Assembly: GCA_900548385.1 (NCBI GenBank)
Contig: URKJ01000035.1
Coordinates: 1-56,134, forward strand
DNA: 56,134 nucleotides
Source: an uncultured bacterium
GTDB taxonomy: Bacteria > Verrucomicrobiota > Lentisphaeria > Victivallales > UBA1829
Direction: 5' to 3'
Numbering within the stretch: position 1 is the first letter of the stretch; each line of letters opens with the position of its first letter. A model generated the notes under the pieces. That model saw nothing but the letters and a program-made list of their open reading frames with translations. It was not told where the DNA came from and did no database searches. The position numbers and the translations under genes were made by a program. Positions 18,630-27,224 of this stretch are shown here, in pieces.

Positions 18630-18894
18630 CCGGGTTGTCATCCTCCATAACGGTTTCCGCTTCAATCACTTCCGCTTCTATCGCATCGTCGTCGTTCCGC
18701 GGATTCTGCGGTCTGTGCGGCGGAACGGGACCGCCGAACGATGTACGGGTATAGATAAAATTACGCGCAAATCCCAACCGTCCGGTCAGCCACAAAAACA
18801 GCAGCAGAAACAGGGCAACCGGCAGACACGCCACCAGACACGCAAGAATCACCAGCCCCCAGAAAAGCCGGATTATGAGCCGGGCAGGATCCAT
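18592..18894 (-). CDS. Small unrecognised membrane protein
   Basis: This 100-residue protein has one long hydrophobic region at about residues 5-38 (LIIRLFWGLVILACL, then VALFLLLFLWL), which could be a single long helix or a hairpin of two. An acidic tail follows (DDDAIEAEVIEAETVMEDD). The function is unknown. ATG 18894 has GGGGA 8 bases upstream and begins 1 base after the pcnB stop; its end overlaps the next gene. The acidic cytosolic or periplasmic tail next to a basic-N-terminus partner may mean the two work together. Confidence 0.6.
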   Translation of the reverse strand: MDPARLIIRLFWGLVILACLVACLPVALFLLLFLWLTGRLGFARNFIYTRTSFGGPVPPHRPQNPRNDDDAIEAEVIEAETVMEDDNPDAAGHSQNRLSQ

Positions 18895-18895
18895 A

Positions 18896-20128
18896 TCACT
18901 GTCCCCGGTTTCTGCCGCGATGAGAATTGCGCCGGCGTTTCGGTTTGCGGTTCGGATCGCCTTTCGGCCAGAACTGTTCAAATTCCGGACTGTGCGAATG
19001 CACCGTGTTATGGATCAGCGCAAGTTCCCGCGCATGGGAATAGCCGGGATGCGATTTCAGACGTTCCCGGTTGTCTTCCGATTCATTGAGAAACTTCGGC
19101 TGGAGCAGAAGAGTCCGCACCGCCGCCGCGACCGCCCGCTTCGTCGGGACACGCGGACGCAGCATGCGTCCAATCGCATTTTTCAGCTCGTTTTCAATCC
19201 CCGGATGATAGGTGAACAGACTGCCCCGGTTCACGAACTGTTTTTCCGCAAACGGCAGCACGATCAGCGACATTGCCAGTGAAATGCTCTCACGGTACTC
19301 TCCCTGACGGATCCGCTCGTTGCGGACGCGCCACAGTTCCCGCATGTGCTTCATATCTGGATCATTCCACCGGGCATTGAGCGCAGGCAGGAAATATTCC
19401 AGGAAGCCGTATTCGTGAAACGTCTCCAGAATGCGGTCGCCATAAGGAGACTTTAAAATCTTTTCCAGTTCCAACGTCATGCGGGAGTCGGATGCGAGAC
19501 GGATCAGCGGCATACAGGTCCGTACCGCCCGTTCGGTCTCAGGTTCCATCCGGAACCCGTACTGACCGACCAGTTTCAGCGCGCGCAGAATACGGACGGG
19601 GTCCTCTTCCAGACGCGTCACAGGTTCTCCGATGATCCGGACGACGCCGTTGCGGATGTCCTCAAGTCCGAGCCCGGTATAATCATGAATCTTGTCGTTG
19701 ACGGGATCATAGAACAGCGCGTTGACCGTGAAGTCACGGCGCCACGCATCCTCCTGCACGGTTCCGAATTCGTTGTCCCGGAAAATCATATTCTCCGGGG
19801 CGGCTGCGGCCTTGTCGGGATTCATCTTTTCCGGAGCCGGAGCAAGATGTTCCGGCTTTTTACGGAATGTGCTGATCTCAAGAATCTCCTTGCCGTGGTA
19901 CAGATGTACCAGACGGAAGCGCCGCCCGATGATCATGCAGCGCTGTTTCCGGAATACTTTTTTGATCTCTTCCGGCGTGGCGGATGTGGAAAGGTCGTAG
20001 TCTTTCGGCTGACGGTCCAGCAGGAAATCGCGGACGGCTCCGCCGACAATATACGCCTCGTATCCCGCGTTCTGCAATGCGGCGATGATATCCGCCACAT
20101 ATTGAGCGATTTTCGGTTTCAGTGTCAT
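18896..20128 (-). CDS. pcnB: Poly(A) polymerase / tRNA nucleotidyltransferase family protein (PcnB-like)
   Basis: The 410-residue enzyme belongs to the class II nucleotidyltransferases. The head domain shows YIVGGAVRDFLL, the catalytic DYDLST pair and the IIGRRFRLVHLYH, EISTFR and RRDFTVNALFYD motifs. The DPVRILRALKL and DSRMTLELEKIL segments define the neck. The Arg/Lys-rich C-terminal tail (PKRRRNSHRGRNRGQ) resembles PcnB, which adds 3' poly(A) and promotes RNA decay, rather than a CCA-adding enzyme. The two are hard to separate by sequence. Its start overlaps the nadB stop by 4 bases, indicating translational coupling. Confidence 0.85.
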   Translation of the reverse strand: MTLKPKIAQYVADIIAALQNAGYEAYIVGGAVRDFLLDRQPKDYDLSTSATPEEIKKVFRKQRCMIIGRRFRLVHLYHGKEILEISTFRKKPEHLAPAPEKMNPDKAAAAPENMIFRDNEFGTVQEDAWRRDFTVNALFYDPVNDKIHDYTGLGLEDIRNGVVRIIGEPVTRLEEDPVRILRALKLVGQYGFRMEPETERAVRTCMPLIRLASDSRMTLELEKILKSPYGDRILETFHEYGFLEYFLPALNARWNDPDMKHMRELWRVRNERIRQGEYRESISLAMSLIVLPFAEKQFVNRGSLFTYHPGIENELKNAIGRMLRPRVPTKRAVAAAVRTLLLQPKFLNESEDNRERLKSHPGYSHARELALIHNTVHSHSPEFEQFWPKGDPNRKPKRRRNSHRGRNRGQ

Positions 20129-21786
20129 TGTTTGTACGGTTTTGTAATGATCGTATCCACACCGTCGAGCGACGGATCGCGGTCCGGATAATCGGCGTTG
20201 TAGTTGAGTCCCCGGCTTTCCTTGCGGGACATGGCGGAATCAATGATCAGCTCGGCAACAGTAGCGATATTGCGCAGCTCCACGAGCTCCTTGGTGATAT
20301 GAAAATCCCAATAGTATTTGTCGATTTCCTCCAGAATGTTCTTCACCCGGCGTTTGGCGCGCTCCAGCCGCTTGTTCGTGCGGACGATTCCCACATAGTC
20401 CCACATGAACCGGCGGATCTCGTCCCAGTTGTGGGAGAGCACCACCTGCTCGTCGGAATCTGTCGCATTGCCGCGGGACCAGTCGGGAATATTGCCGTTC
20501 GGACGTTGGTTTCTGAGTTCGTCATAATGCTCCATGATGTGCTTTGCGGCGAAATCCGGAACCACCAGAGCTTCCAGCAGGCTGTTGCTCGCAAGACGGT
20601 TTGCACCGTGAAGTCCGGTACAGCCGCTTTCGCCCACGACATAGAGACCGGGGATCCCCGTATAGCCGTTGATGTCGGTCTTGACGCCGCCGCAGCTGTA
20701 ATGCGCCGCGGGGACTACCGGGATCGGCTGGCGGGACATGTCGATTCCCGCTTCCAGACACTGGGCAAAGATTTTCGGGAACCGTTTCTCAAGGAACTCT
20801 CGGTCAAGCGACGTCATATCCAGATACGCACAGTTGAGCCCGCGCACCTTGAGTTCGTTGTCGATTGCGCGCGCCACAACGTCGCGCGGCGCAAGACTCG
20901 CCATCTCGTGATATTTTTCCATGAACGTGACCAGCTTGCCGGAGGTGTCGCGGACTTTCAGGATTCCCCCTTCCCCGCGCAGCGCCTCGCTGATCAGGAA
21001 CGAATTGACTTTCGGGTGATACAGCAGAGTCGGATGAAACTGCAGAAACTCCATGTTTGCAATCGGCACATGCGCACGGTAGCACATTGCCACGCCGCTG
21101 CCGCATGCCGCTTCGGAATTGCTGGTGTAGAGATACACTTTCCCGCATCCGCCGGTCGCCACGGTCACGGTATCCGCAACAATGGTCTTGACGAACCCGG
21201 TGCGGATGTCCAGCACATAAGCACCGAGACAATGGTTCCCGCCCATCCATCCGAGCCTCCACGACGTAATCAGGTCGATTGCAGAATGCTCTTCCAGAAT
21301 GTCGATCTTCGGATTCGCGCGCGCTGCGGCAATAAGAGTGTTGTGAACCTCCTCACCGGTAATGTCGCCCGCGTGAATGACGCGCCGTTTATGGTGTCCC
21401 CCTTCGCGGCCGAGATGAAATTCATCCCGTTTGTTCTCTTCATTGTTCTCACCGATCTCGCCCCGCGTCGTAAAATGGGTTCCGAGATCCATAAGCCACT
21501 GGATTTTCTCCGGTCCGGCTTCGACGATACCGCGCACATTGACCGCATTGCAAAGGTGATCGCCGGCGGCAAGGGTGTCGGCGATATGCTCGTCGAACGT
21601 GTCGCTCTTGTCCAGTACGCATGCGATGCCGCCCTGTGCCAGACGCGAATTGCAGATCTCGGCTTTTCCCTTGCAGACGACACAGACGCGTCCGGGAGAC
21701 CGTTCCGCCAGCATAAGCGCCGCGGAGAGACCGGCGACGCCGCCGCCGATAACCAGATGTTCGTAGGTGATGCTCTTGTCTTTCAC
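20125..21786 (-). CDS. nadB: L-aspartate oxidase
   Basis: NadB oxidises aspartate to iminoaspartate with FAD, the first step of de novo NAD synthesis; fumarate can replace oxygen in anaerobes. Sequence features: FAD-binding VIGGGVAGLSAAL, RLAQGGIACV, GREGGHHKRRVIHAGD, ATGGCGKVYLYTSN and SCGGVKTDINGYT. The GTG at 21786 has GAGGA 7 bases upstream and gives 553 residues. ATG 21846 would add 20 non-conserved residues. No nadA or nadC is present in the window. It overlaps pcnB by 4 bases. Identification is firm; the start is the uncertain part. Confidence 0.93.
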   Translation of the reverse strand: MKDKSITYEHLVIGGGVAGLSAALMLAERSPGRVCVVCKGKAEICNSRLAQGGIACVLDKSDTFDEHIADTLAAGDHLCNAVNVRGIVEAGPEKIQWLMDLGTHFTTRGEIGENNEENKRDEFHLGREGGHHKRRVIHAGDITGEEVHNTLIAAARANPKIDILEEHSAIDLITSWRLGWMGGNHCLGAYVLDIRTGFVKTIVADTVTVATGGCGKVYLYTSNSEAACGSGVAMCYRAHVPIANMEFLQFHPTLLYHPKVNSFLISEALRGEGGILKVRDTSGKLVTFMEKYHEMASLAPRDVVARAIDNELKVRGLNCAYLDMTSLDREFLEKRFPKIFAQCLEAGIDMSRQPIPVVPAAHYSCGGVKTDINGYTGIPGLYVVGESGCTGLHGANRLASNSLLEALVVPDFAAKHIMEHYDELRNQRPNGNIPDWSRGNATDSDEQVVLSHNWDEIRRFMWDYVGIVRTNKRLERAKRRVKNILEEIDKYYWDFHITKELVELRNIATVAELIIDSAMSRKESRGLNYNADYPDRDPSLDGVDTIITKPYKQ

Positions 21787-21959
21787 TCTGTTATCCTCAC
21801 AGTTCGACAGAGCTGACGAATTGACGGCGACGTTTTCGCTGCCCATTCTTCAACTCTGTCATGGGAAACGTTATTCATAAGTTCCGGCCCGCTCTGCCCA
21901 AACGGCAGGAACAGCCCGATGCGGTAAGATACACGCTGTTTTTAACTTTTTCTAATCAT

Positions 21960-21988
21960 TTTATAAAAAAGCATGGTTTTTATTGCAA
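21960..21988 (-). promoter_or_regulatory. Candidate promoter for nadB-pcnB
   Basis: On the minus strand TTGCAA (21983-21988) and TATAAA (21960-21965) are 17 bases apart. It would give a leader of about 165 bases before the GTG start of nadB. CTCTGT and ACAGAG near the start can pair around the SD. Confidence 0.5.
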
Positions 21989-21991
21989 AAA

Positions 21992-23251
21992 TTATCGCGG
22001 GCGGACACGCGGATCCACCCACGCATACGCAAGGTCCGTCAGCAGATTGATGAACACAAACAGAAACGCTCCGAGAATGACCAGAGCTTTCAATGTCTGA
22101 AGATCGGAACTGTTGAGCGCATCCACGCCACGGAACCCCAGACCGGGAATACCGAAAAAACTCTCCAGCAGCAGACTGCCCGTGAACAGAAACGGCAGAA
22201 CGGTCGACGCCCGTGTAATAATCGGAATCGCCGCATTTTTCAGCAGATGACGGAAATACACCTGAAACGGCGGCTCTCCTTTCGCAACCGCCGTCCGCAG
22301 ATACGGTTTATTGATCTCGTTAAGAAAAACGGTCCGGTAGAAGCGGACTCCGCTTCCCGTTCCGCTGACGATTCCCACAATCACCGGAAGCGCAAGATTG
22401 CGCCAGTCATCCCATCCCCACACGGGAAACAGGTTCCAGTAGTAACCGAGCAGCCATTGGCTGAAAATGATCAGAGCAAGATAACTGACACTCATTCCCG
22501 CGACCGAAAGAACCATGATGCACCGGTCGATCCAGCTGTCACGGAAAACGGCGGAAAGCATCGCAAGAACGATTCCCGTCAGCAGCTCCCCGAAAAAGAT
22601 CGGCAGCATCAGCATCAGCGATGTCACCATGCCGTCCCGCAACACTTCGCGAATCGGCGTCCGGGTCAGAAGCGTATCCCCGAAATTGAAAAAACTTACA
22701 TAGGGAAATGTGGAACGGAACGAGATCAGCTCCCGGACCGAATCGGCAAGCTGGCTGTCAAACCAGTTTCCGGTCGGAACAAAAAAACGGACGCTCTCCA
22801 ATACTGTGCTCTTTCCCGAATCATTCTTCAGGACGAACTCCGTTCCGCTCTCCGACAGAGTCAGCGGAACACCTTCCGGCTTTATCTCCCCCCTGACACC
22901 GGTCCGTTCAAAATTACGGCGGAAACGGAGTTCCGCTCCGGGTTCCAGAACCAGACCCGCCGGAGACGGCCGGACCGTGCCGGATGCCGTCACTCCGGGC
23001 GGGACTCCGCGTCCGGCGGAAAAGTCCGCGCCGCTGTACGCCTCCGTGATCTTCCAGCCGCCGAAAAAAAGCGGCTTGTTGGAACCGAGCTGGTCGCGCA
23101 TCGCCTCCAGTTCCTCCGCCGACGGATTTTTCCCGAGCACGGTCGCCGCGGGATCCCCTGCCGCCACACGGAACAGGGTGAAAGTCAGGATCAGAACACC
23201 CAGCATGATCAGGATGGAATAGGCGCAACGCCGCAGAATGTATCGAAGCAT
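21992..23251 (-). CDS. DppB/OppB-type ABC transporter permease with inserted domain
   Basis: The 419-residue inner-membrane protein has an N-terminal helix (YSILIMLGVLILTFTLFRV) followed by the GDPAA motif typical of peptide/nickel permeases. Further helices and the coupling motif (YLRTAVAKGEPPFQVYFRHLLKNA) are near the C-terminus. Between helix 1 and the core lies an insert of about 150 residues (about 45-200), absent from ordinary DppB of about 310-340 residues and probably periplasmic. No partner permease, ATPase or binding protein is adjacent. ATG 23251 has GGGGA upstream, and that SD lies inside a strong hairpin. Confidence 0.85.
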   Translation of the reverse strand: MLRYILRRCAYSILIMLGVLILTFTLFRVAAGDPAATVLGKNPSAEELEAMRDQLGSNKPLFFGGWKITEAYSGADFSAGRGVPPGVTASGTVRPSPAGLVLEPGAELRFRRNFERTGVRGEIKPEGVPLTLSESGTEFVLKNDSGKSTVLESVRFFVPTGNWFDSQLADSVRELISFRSTFPYVSFFNFGDTLLTRTPIREVLRDGMVTSLMLMLPIFFGELLTGIVLAMLSAVFRDSWIDRCIMVLSVAGMSVSYLALIIFSQWLLGYYWNLFPVWGWDDWRNLALPVIVGIVSGTGSGVRFYRTVFLNEINKPYLRTAVAKGEPPFQVYFRHLLKNAAIPIITRASTVLPFLFTGSLLLESFFGIPGLGFRGVDALNSSDLQTLKALVILGAFLFVFINLLTDLAYAWVDPRVRPR

Positions 23252-23259
23252 AAAAAGTT

Positions 23260-23294
23260 CCCCGTTTTCCGGCAATATACTCCGGAAAACGGGG
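23260..23294 (-). terminator. 13-bp hairpin over the permease ribosome-binding site
   Basis: CCCCGTTTTCCGG (23260-23272) and its exact complement (23282-23294) form a stem with a 9-base loop between the FAD oxidoreductase and the permease. On the minus strand the second arm ends in GGGG of the permease SD and is followed by AACTTTTT and ATG. It could be an attenuator or partial terminator that also hides the SD. Confidence 0.6.
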
Positions 23295-23317
23295 ATCCGC
23301 AACCTGAAAATTAAAAA

Positions 23318-25966
23318 TTACGCAAGTTTTCCATCTGCGAACAGAACGTAATATCCCTGCATGGACTCCGCATACTCTTTCAGGATTCCGCTTCCGAGCG
23401 GATTCTCCGGAGCGCAGACCGTCAGAGCCTTCGCCAGATAGAGTTCTTTCAACTGACTGTTGCGCACCGAAGTATCGTTCCGTTCCGCACGGTTTGAATT
23501 CAGAGCATCCGCAAGGGTACGCACTGCGTTGCCGCGCGCCCCCTCTTCCGACAGCAGGCGCACCAGTTCGCCTTCCGCCTGCGGATCGGGATGGTGCATC
23601 AGATTGACACACACCGCGCGGATATGCGAAAACTCCTGGCCGAACGACAGTTTCCGCAGTTTTTCCAGGATCAGCTCCGGAGCGCCGCCGATACGGTCCA
23701 AAGCAAAGATCAGGCTGTCCAGCGGGCTGATCGAGGGACCGAACTGTCCCATTCCCGTATAGCACCAGCCGTTGTCCCACTCTGCATCACGAACGGCAGA
23801 CTCAAGCAGGGCACGTCCGGAATCATCGCCGAGAAACGCAAGAATATGGGCGGTGTGCAGATCGGGCGACGCGGAAAATTTATCGTGCAGCTCTTTGCGC
23901 GCGGTCTCTCCGGCGAGGAAAATGGAAGCCAGTTCGTAATGGCTTGCCTCCGGAGAAATCTCCCCGACCGCATCCGTCTCCGTCAGAACGGATTCCGGCA
24001 GAATACCGCGGGCGATCAGCTCTTTCTGAAGGGCTTTCAGATCAATTTTCCGCAGCGGCAGCCTGTCTTTCGCCGACATTGCGGCGGCGAGTCCGGCGGC
24101 ATATCCCTGATTCTGGACATCGGGCTGCATGCGGATCAACGGCATACAGTCGCGGTGCGCACTGACGCCGAGCCCGGTCACGAGCACACCGTCAAGAGTC
24201 CGGGGAAGCAGTGCGCGGTACGGCACTTCTGCATAATACGGCTGATGCTCGGTCGCTTTGAGCATAAACATCGGATGCAGAATAAAACCGTGCGTATCAA
24301 AATTGCTCATGGCAATATTGATGGTGTCGTGATACGTTCTGTGGGCGAAGAAATCCTGCGGCTGAAGAACAAGATCACCGATAATCCTGCGGCGTTCGCG
24401 GGTGTCGAGTATCTGCGTGCCGTCGAACCAGTCCGCAAACTTTCCGCGGGACATCGTGAACATGCGCGTGCCGTCCATCACATCGGAATCGCAGACAAAG
24501 CTGTAATCGGTATTTTCATAACTGGAACCGAGGCGCACCGGAGCGAGTCCGGCGCCCTGCACCGCGGGTTCTTCCACAACCAGCGGTGCGGTCTCCCCGC
24601 CCGCTGCGGCGGCAATATCGGCGTTTCCGGTCGCATCGACCACCGCCCCGGCGGTAATCACACCGATCCCGAACGGTCCCGCAACCACCGCGCCGCAGAC
24701 GCGTCCGTCACGCACGGCGGCAGCCACAGCCGTCGTCTGAAAACGGAACTCCGCACCCGCATCATCGCCCTGCTCCAGCAGCCATTCACGTTTCCATTGC
24801 GTATTGCTCTGTCCGCGCTGCATATCGTATCCGGGTTCCGGTCCCATCTTCCAGGCGCCGTTGTCAAGCTCGGCGGTAAAACCGACCCGGTTTCCGAACC
24901 AGTAATTGCCGATCATTCCGGCTGTACAGATTCCCCCCAGACACGACAACGTTTCCGTGCAGACCGTTTTCGCTCCGGCACGGGCGGCGGCAATCGCGGC
25001 AGGCGCTCCACCCGTTCCGCCGCCAACGACCAATACGTCGCATGATTCCGAATGCGGCAGGGAATCCAGATCGAATTCCACCGTTCCGCAATCCCGGAAC
25101 CGGAAAAAGCGGTCTTTCCGGACAATTTCATATTCCTTCTTCTCCGGAACGGCGGATCCGGCGGTGCAAGGCTTTCCAGGACGCCGCATCTTCAGCACTT
25201 CTCCGGCGCGCTCGAAGGTTTCCGGCACCAGAATTCCGCTCTGCGGATCGGGTGCGACAACTTTTCCCCCGCAGTCGATCCGGCAGAGATCAGCGGTCGC
25301 GACGACTTCCGGAGTCCAGCAAAGACGGCGCATCGCGGTCGTTACCCGGTCGAACTCGGATGCGGACAGCGCATTGATCCGCATCATCGCCGTTGCGCGG
25401 AATACGGAAAACGTCTTTCCGTCATCCGTCACCGTCTGCGGCAGTTCTTCCGTCCGGAGCCCCTCTTTGCGGGCGCATCCGCCGATCTGGATCAAAGACA
25501 CGGGATATTCTCCCGGCACAAACGGCTCGGTTTCCGCTCCTGCGAGACGCGCCGCCAGAGAATGCCCGGTCGCATCAAGAACGCACCGCGCGGCGACTGC
25601 CTGAAAACCGCTGCGGTTCGCAATCACCACCCCGGCGATCCCACCCGCCGCATCGCGGAGAAGCGCCGCAGGATGCGATTGAAACAAATAATCAATTCCG
25701 GCATCAATGAATTTCCGGTCAAGGCCGTGTTTGACGGACATCGGGGACGGATGGGAAAGCTCTCCGAAAAGAGCGCGGAAATCACTGGATTTTTCTGACT
25801 GCAAATCCAGATATGCGCACAGATCCTCTCCGAAGTAGCTGAACGGAGTCGCGGCAAATACCGTCTTTCCCTGCCGTTTGAGTTCCAACGCCCTGCGGCA
25901 CGCGGAAACCGTTCCCCCAAGCAGAAGAACATCAACGGATTTGATCACCGGAATCGAAATTTTCAT
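23318..25966 (-). CDS. Double-domain FAD-dependent oxidoreductase
   Basis: The 882-residue protein contains two FAD-oxidoreductase-like halves. The first (about residues 10-270) starts with VDVLLLGGTVSACRRALELK, a degenerate dinucleotide-binding motif (GGxxxA without the second glycines). The second starts at about residue 309 (CDVLVVGGGTGGAPAAIAAARAG) and is canonical, followed by CLGGICTAGM and VVDATGNADIAAAAGG. A helical domain with HEAT-like appearance forms the C-terminus. Related single-domain proteins accompany carbohydrate loci in this group. The substrate is unknown. ATG 25966 has AAGGG upstream. It is downstream of a sugar-phosphate-isomerase-like gene. Confidence 0.82.
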   Translation of the reverse strand: MKISIPVIKSVDVLLLGGTVSACRRALELKRQGKTVFAATPFSYFGEDLCAYLDLQSEKSSDFRALFGELSHPSPMSVKHGLDRKFIDAGIDYLFQSHPAALLRDAAGGIAGVVIANRSGFQAVAARCVLDATGHSLAARLAGAETEPFVPGEYPVSLIQIGGCARKEGLRTEELPQTVTDDGKTFSVFRATAMMRINALSASEFDRVTTAMRRLCWTPEVVATADLCRIDCGGKVVAPDPQSGILVPETFERAGEVLKMRRPGKPCTAGSAVPEKKEYEIVRKDRFFRFRDCGTVEFDLDSLPHSESCDVLVVGGGTGGAPAAIAAARAGAKTVCTETLSCLGGICTAGMIGNYWFGNRVGFTAELDNGAWKMGPEPGYDMQRGQSNTQWKREWLLEQGDDAGAEFRFQTTAVAAAVRDGRVCGAVVAGPFGIGVITAGAVVDATGNADIAAAAGGETAPLVVEEPAVQGAGLAPVRLGSSYENTDYSFVCDSDVMDGTRMFTMSRGKFADWFDGTQILDTRERRRIIGDLVLQPQDFFAHRTYHDTINIAMSNFDTHGFILHPMFMLKATEHQPYYAEVPYRALLPRTLDGVLVTGLGVSAHRDCMPLIRMQPDVQNQGYAAGLAAAMSAKDRLPLRKIDLKALQKELIARGILPESVLTETDAVGEISPEASHYELASIFLAGETARKELHDKFSASPDLHTAHILAFLGDDSGRALLESAVRDAEWDNGWCYTGMGQFGPSISPLDSLIFALDRIGGAPELILEKLRKLSFGQEFSHIRAVCVNLMHHPDPQAEGELVRLLSEEGARGNAVRTLADALNSNRAERNDTSVRNSQLKELYLAKALTVCAPENPLGSGILKEYAESMQGYYVLFADGKLA

Positions 25967-25998
25967 ACAGAAACCCTTTCTTTGGTTGTTCCGCGTAT

Positions 25999-26007
25999 AG
26001 TATAGCA
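25999..26007 (-). promoter_or_regulatory. Extended -10 promoter for the FAD oxidoreductase
   Basis: On the minus strand TGCTATACT (extended -10) sits about 33 bases before the ATG at 25966. No good -35 box is found at the usual distance. Confidence 0.4.
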
Positions 26008-26065
26008 CCGGAACCGCAAAAGAAAATGTAATCCAATGACAAAAAACTGGATTTCAGTGACATTT

Positions 26066-26947
26066 TTAATTTCCGGGTATCTGAAACTCCCGTATCTGCG
26101 GCACCACGGTTTCACAATGCTCCAGAAACCAGATCGCAGCCTCCGTCTGCCGCACGCCGAACAGCGGATCCGCAACATGGCTGACGCGCGTTCCAAGCTC
26201 GTTGATCGTTTCAAAGGTCAGCAGAACATCGTGACTGATCGCGCGGATCTGCCTCATGATGGCGGGCCAGTCGAGAATGCCCTGTCCCGGGAACCAGTGC
26301 ATCTCGTCCACACCGTCGTAATCGTTGATATGAAACGCGCGGATACGCGGCGCAAGTACGGAAATCATCTCCGGAACCTCCCGCCAGCGGTTCATGGCAT
26401 GATTGACGTCCATGCAAATCCCGACATGTTCCGGAGCGAACCGCGACGTAATCGCCTGCAGCTCTTCCACGCAGTTTCCGATACAGGTCCGCGGCAGAAA
26501 TTCAACGTTGATGGAAAAACCGAGTTCCTCCGCAAGCGGAATCAGCTCTTCGATGCTCCGGCACACCTGGTCGATCCGGACGGGATGCTCGGAAAGCGGC
26601 GGTTCATGACTGGCGTGCAAAGTCGCAAACGGCGCCATGATGTCCATATTGCGGCGGATCAATTCCGTGAAATTTGCAACAACCTGTCTGCGTACCGTTT
26701 CGTCCGGAGCGGAGGGATCCCAGCATTTTTCCCCGCCCCAGAACGGCAGGTGCACGCTTGCCGCCCGCATCTTTCCCTCCCGCAGCAATTCGCGCGTGAG
26801 CCTGCCGGAAAGCCGGGAAGCCTCCGTATCCTCATCAGGCTGAAAAATCAATTCCAGATTGCGCATTTTGCATTTCCGCAGCGTGTCCGCCAGCTCCGGC
26901 GTCATGAAATGCCCGAACGATGCGATCGAAACAGCGTATGAAATCAT
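26066..26947 (-). CDS. Sugar phosphate isomerase/epimerase-like TIM barrel
   Basis: The 293-residue protein belongs to the xylose-isomerase-like/AP-endonuclease-2 superfamily. Motifs include ASVHLPFW (metal-side strand), INVEFLP (Glu), GICMDVNHAM (Asp/His), FHINDYDG (His) and TFETINE (Glu), which would provide a divalent metal site. Members isomerise or epimerise sugars, inositols or ketoses. The substrate cannot be stated. SD AGGAGA precedes the ATG, with its own consensus promoter upstream. The next gene downstream is the double FAD oxidoreductase, so the two may work on one sugar or cyclitol. Confidence 0.85.
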   Translation of the reverse strand: MISYAVSIASFGHFMTPELADTLRKCKMRNLELIFQPDEDTEASRLSGRLTRELLREGKMRAASVHLPFWGGEKCWDPSAPDETVRRQVVANFTELIRRNMDIMAPFATLHASHEPPLSEHPVRIDQVCRSIEELIPLAEELGFSINVEFLPRTCIGNCVEELQAITSRFAPEHVGICMDVNHAMNRWREVPEMISVLAPRIRAFHINDYDGVDEMHWFPGQGILDWPAIMRQIRAISHDVLLTFETINELGTRVSHVADPLFGVRQTEAAIWFLEHCETVVPQIREFQIPGN

Positions 26948-26982
26948 GGTATTTTCTCCTGTTCAGGTTCTGTCTTTCCGTA

Positions 26983-27011
26983 ATTATAATGCACTCCGTT
27001 GCCGATTGCAA
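26983..27011 (-). promoter_or_regulatory. Sigma-70 promoter for the isomerase-like gene
   Basis: On the minus strand TTGCAA (27006-27011), 17-base spacer, perfect TATAAT (26983-26988), about 36 bases upstream of the ATG at 26947. Confidence 0.7.
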
Positions 27012-27012
27012 A

Positions 27013-27171
27013 TCCGGAATGGAAAAACAGCAGTACACGCATGCGGTTTTTATGATCTGCACAAAAATCCATACCCCATTTATTCGCAGATTTCCGAAAA
27101 ACACCGCTCCATGATTCTGTCCGGCGATTTGAAGAAACTCCTCCTTCCAGAGAACTGCAGCAGAGTCTTCC
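27013..27171 (+). pseudogene. Decayed 5' fragment of a GntR/LacI-type regulator gene
   Basis: Bases 27079-27137 match 31752-31810 of the intact regulator in 58 of 59 positions, reading YSQISEK-RSMILSGDLKK. After a short deletion-substitution, 27143-27170 still resembles 31824-31850 (SSELQQIF). The stretch 27016-27072 resembles 31574-31630, upstream of the intact gene, at roughly three quarters identity. The promoter, SD, start codon and first codons of the source gene (31631-31751) are missing here, as is everything after the winged helix. It cannot encode a working regulator. It lies between the isomerase-like and AraC genes. Confidence 0.85.
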
Positions 27172-27224
27172 GCTTTTTGTTTCATCATTCCGCCGAATAA
27201 GTTTTAAAATTGCCTCTTTGTTTT

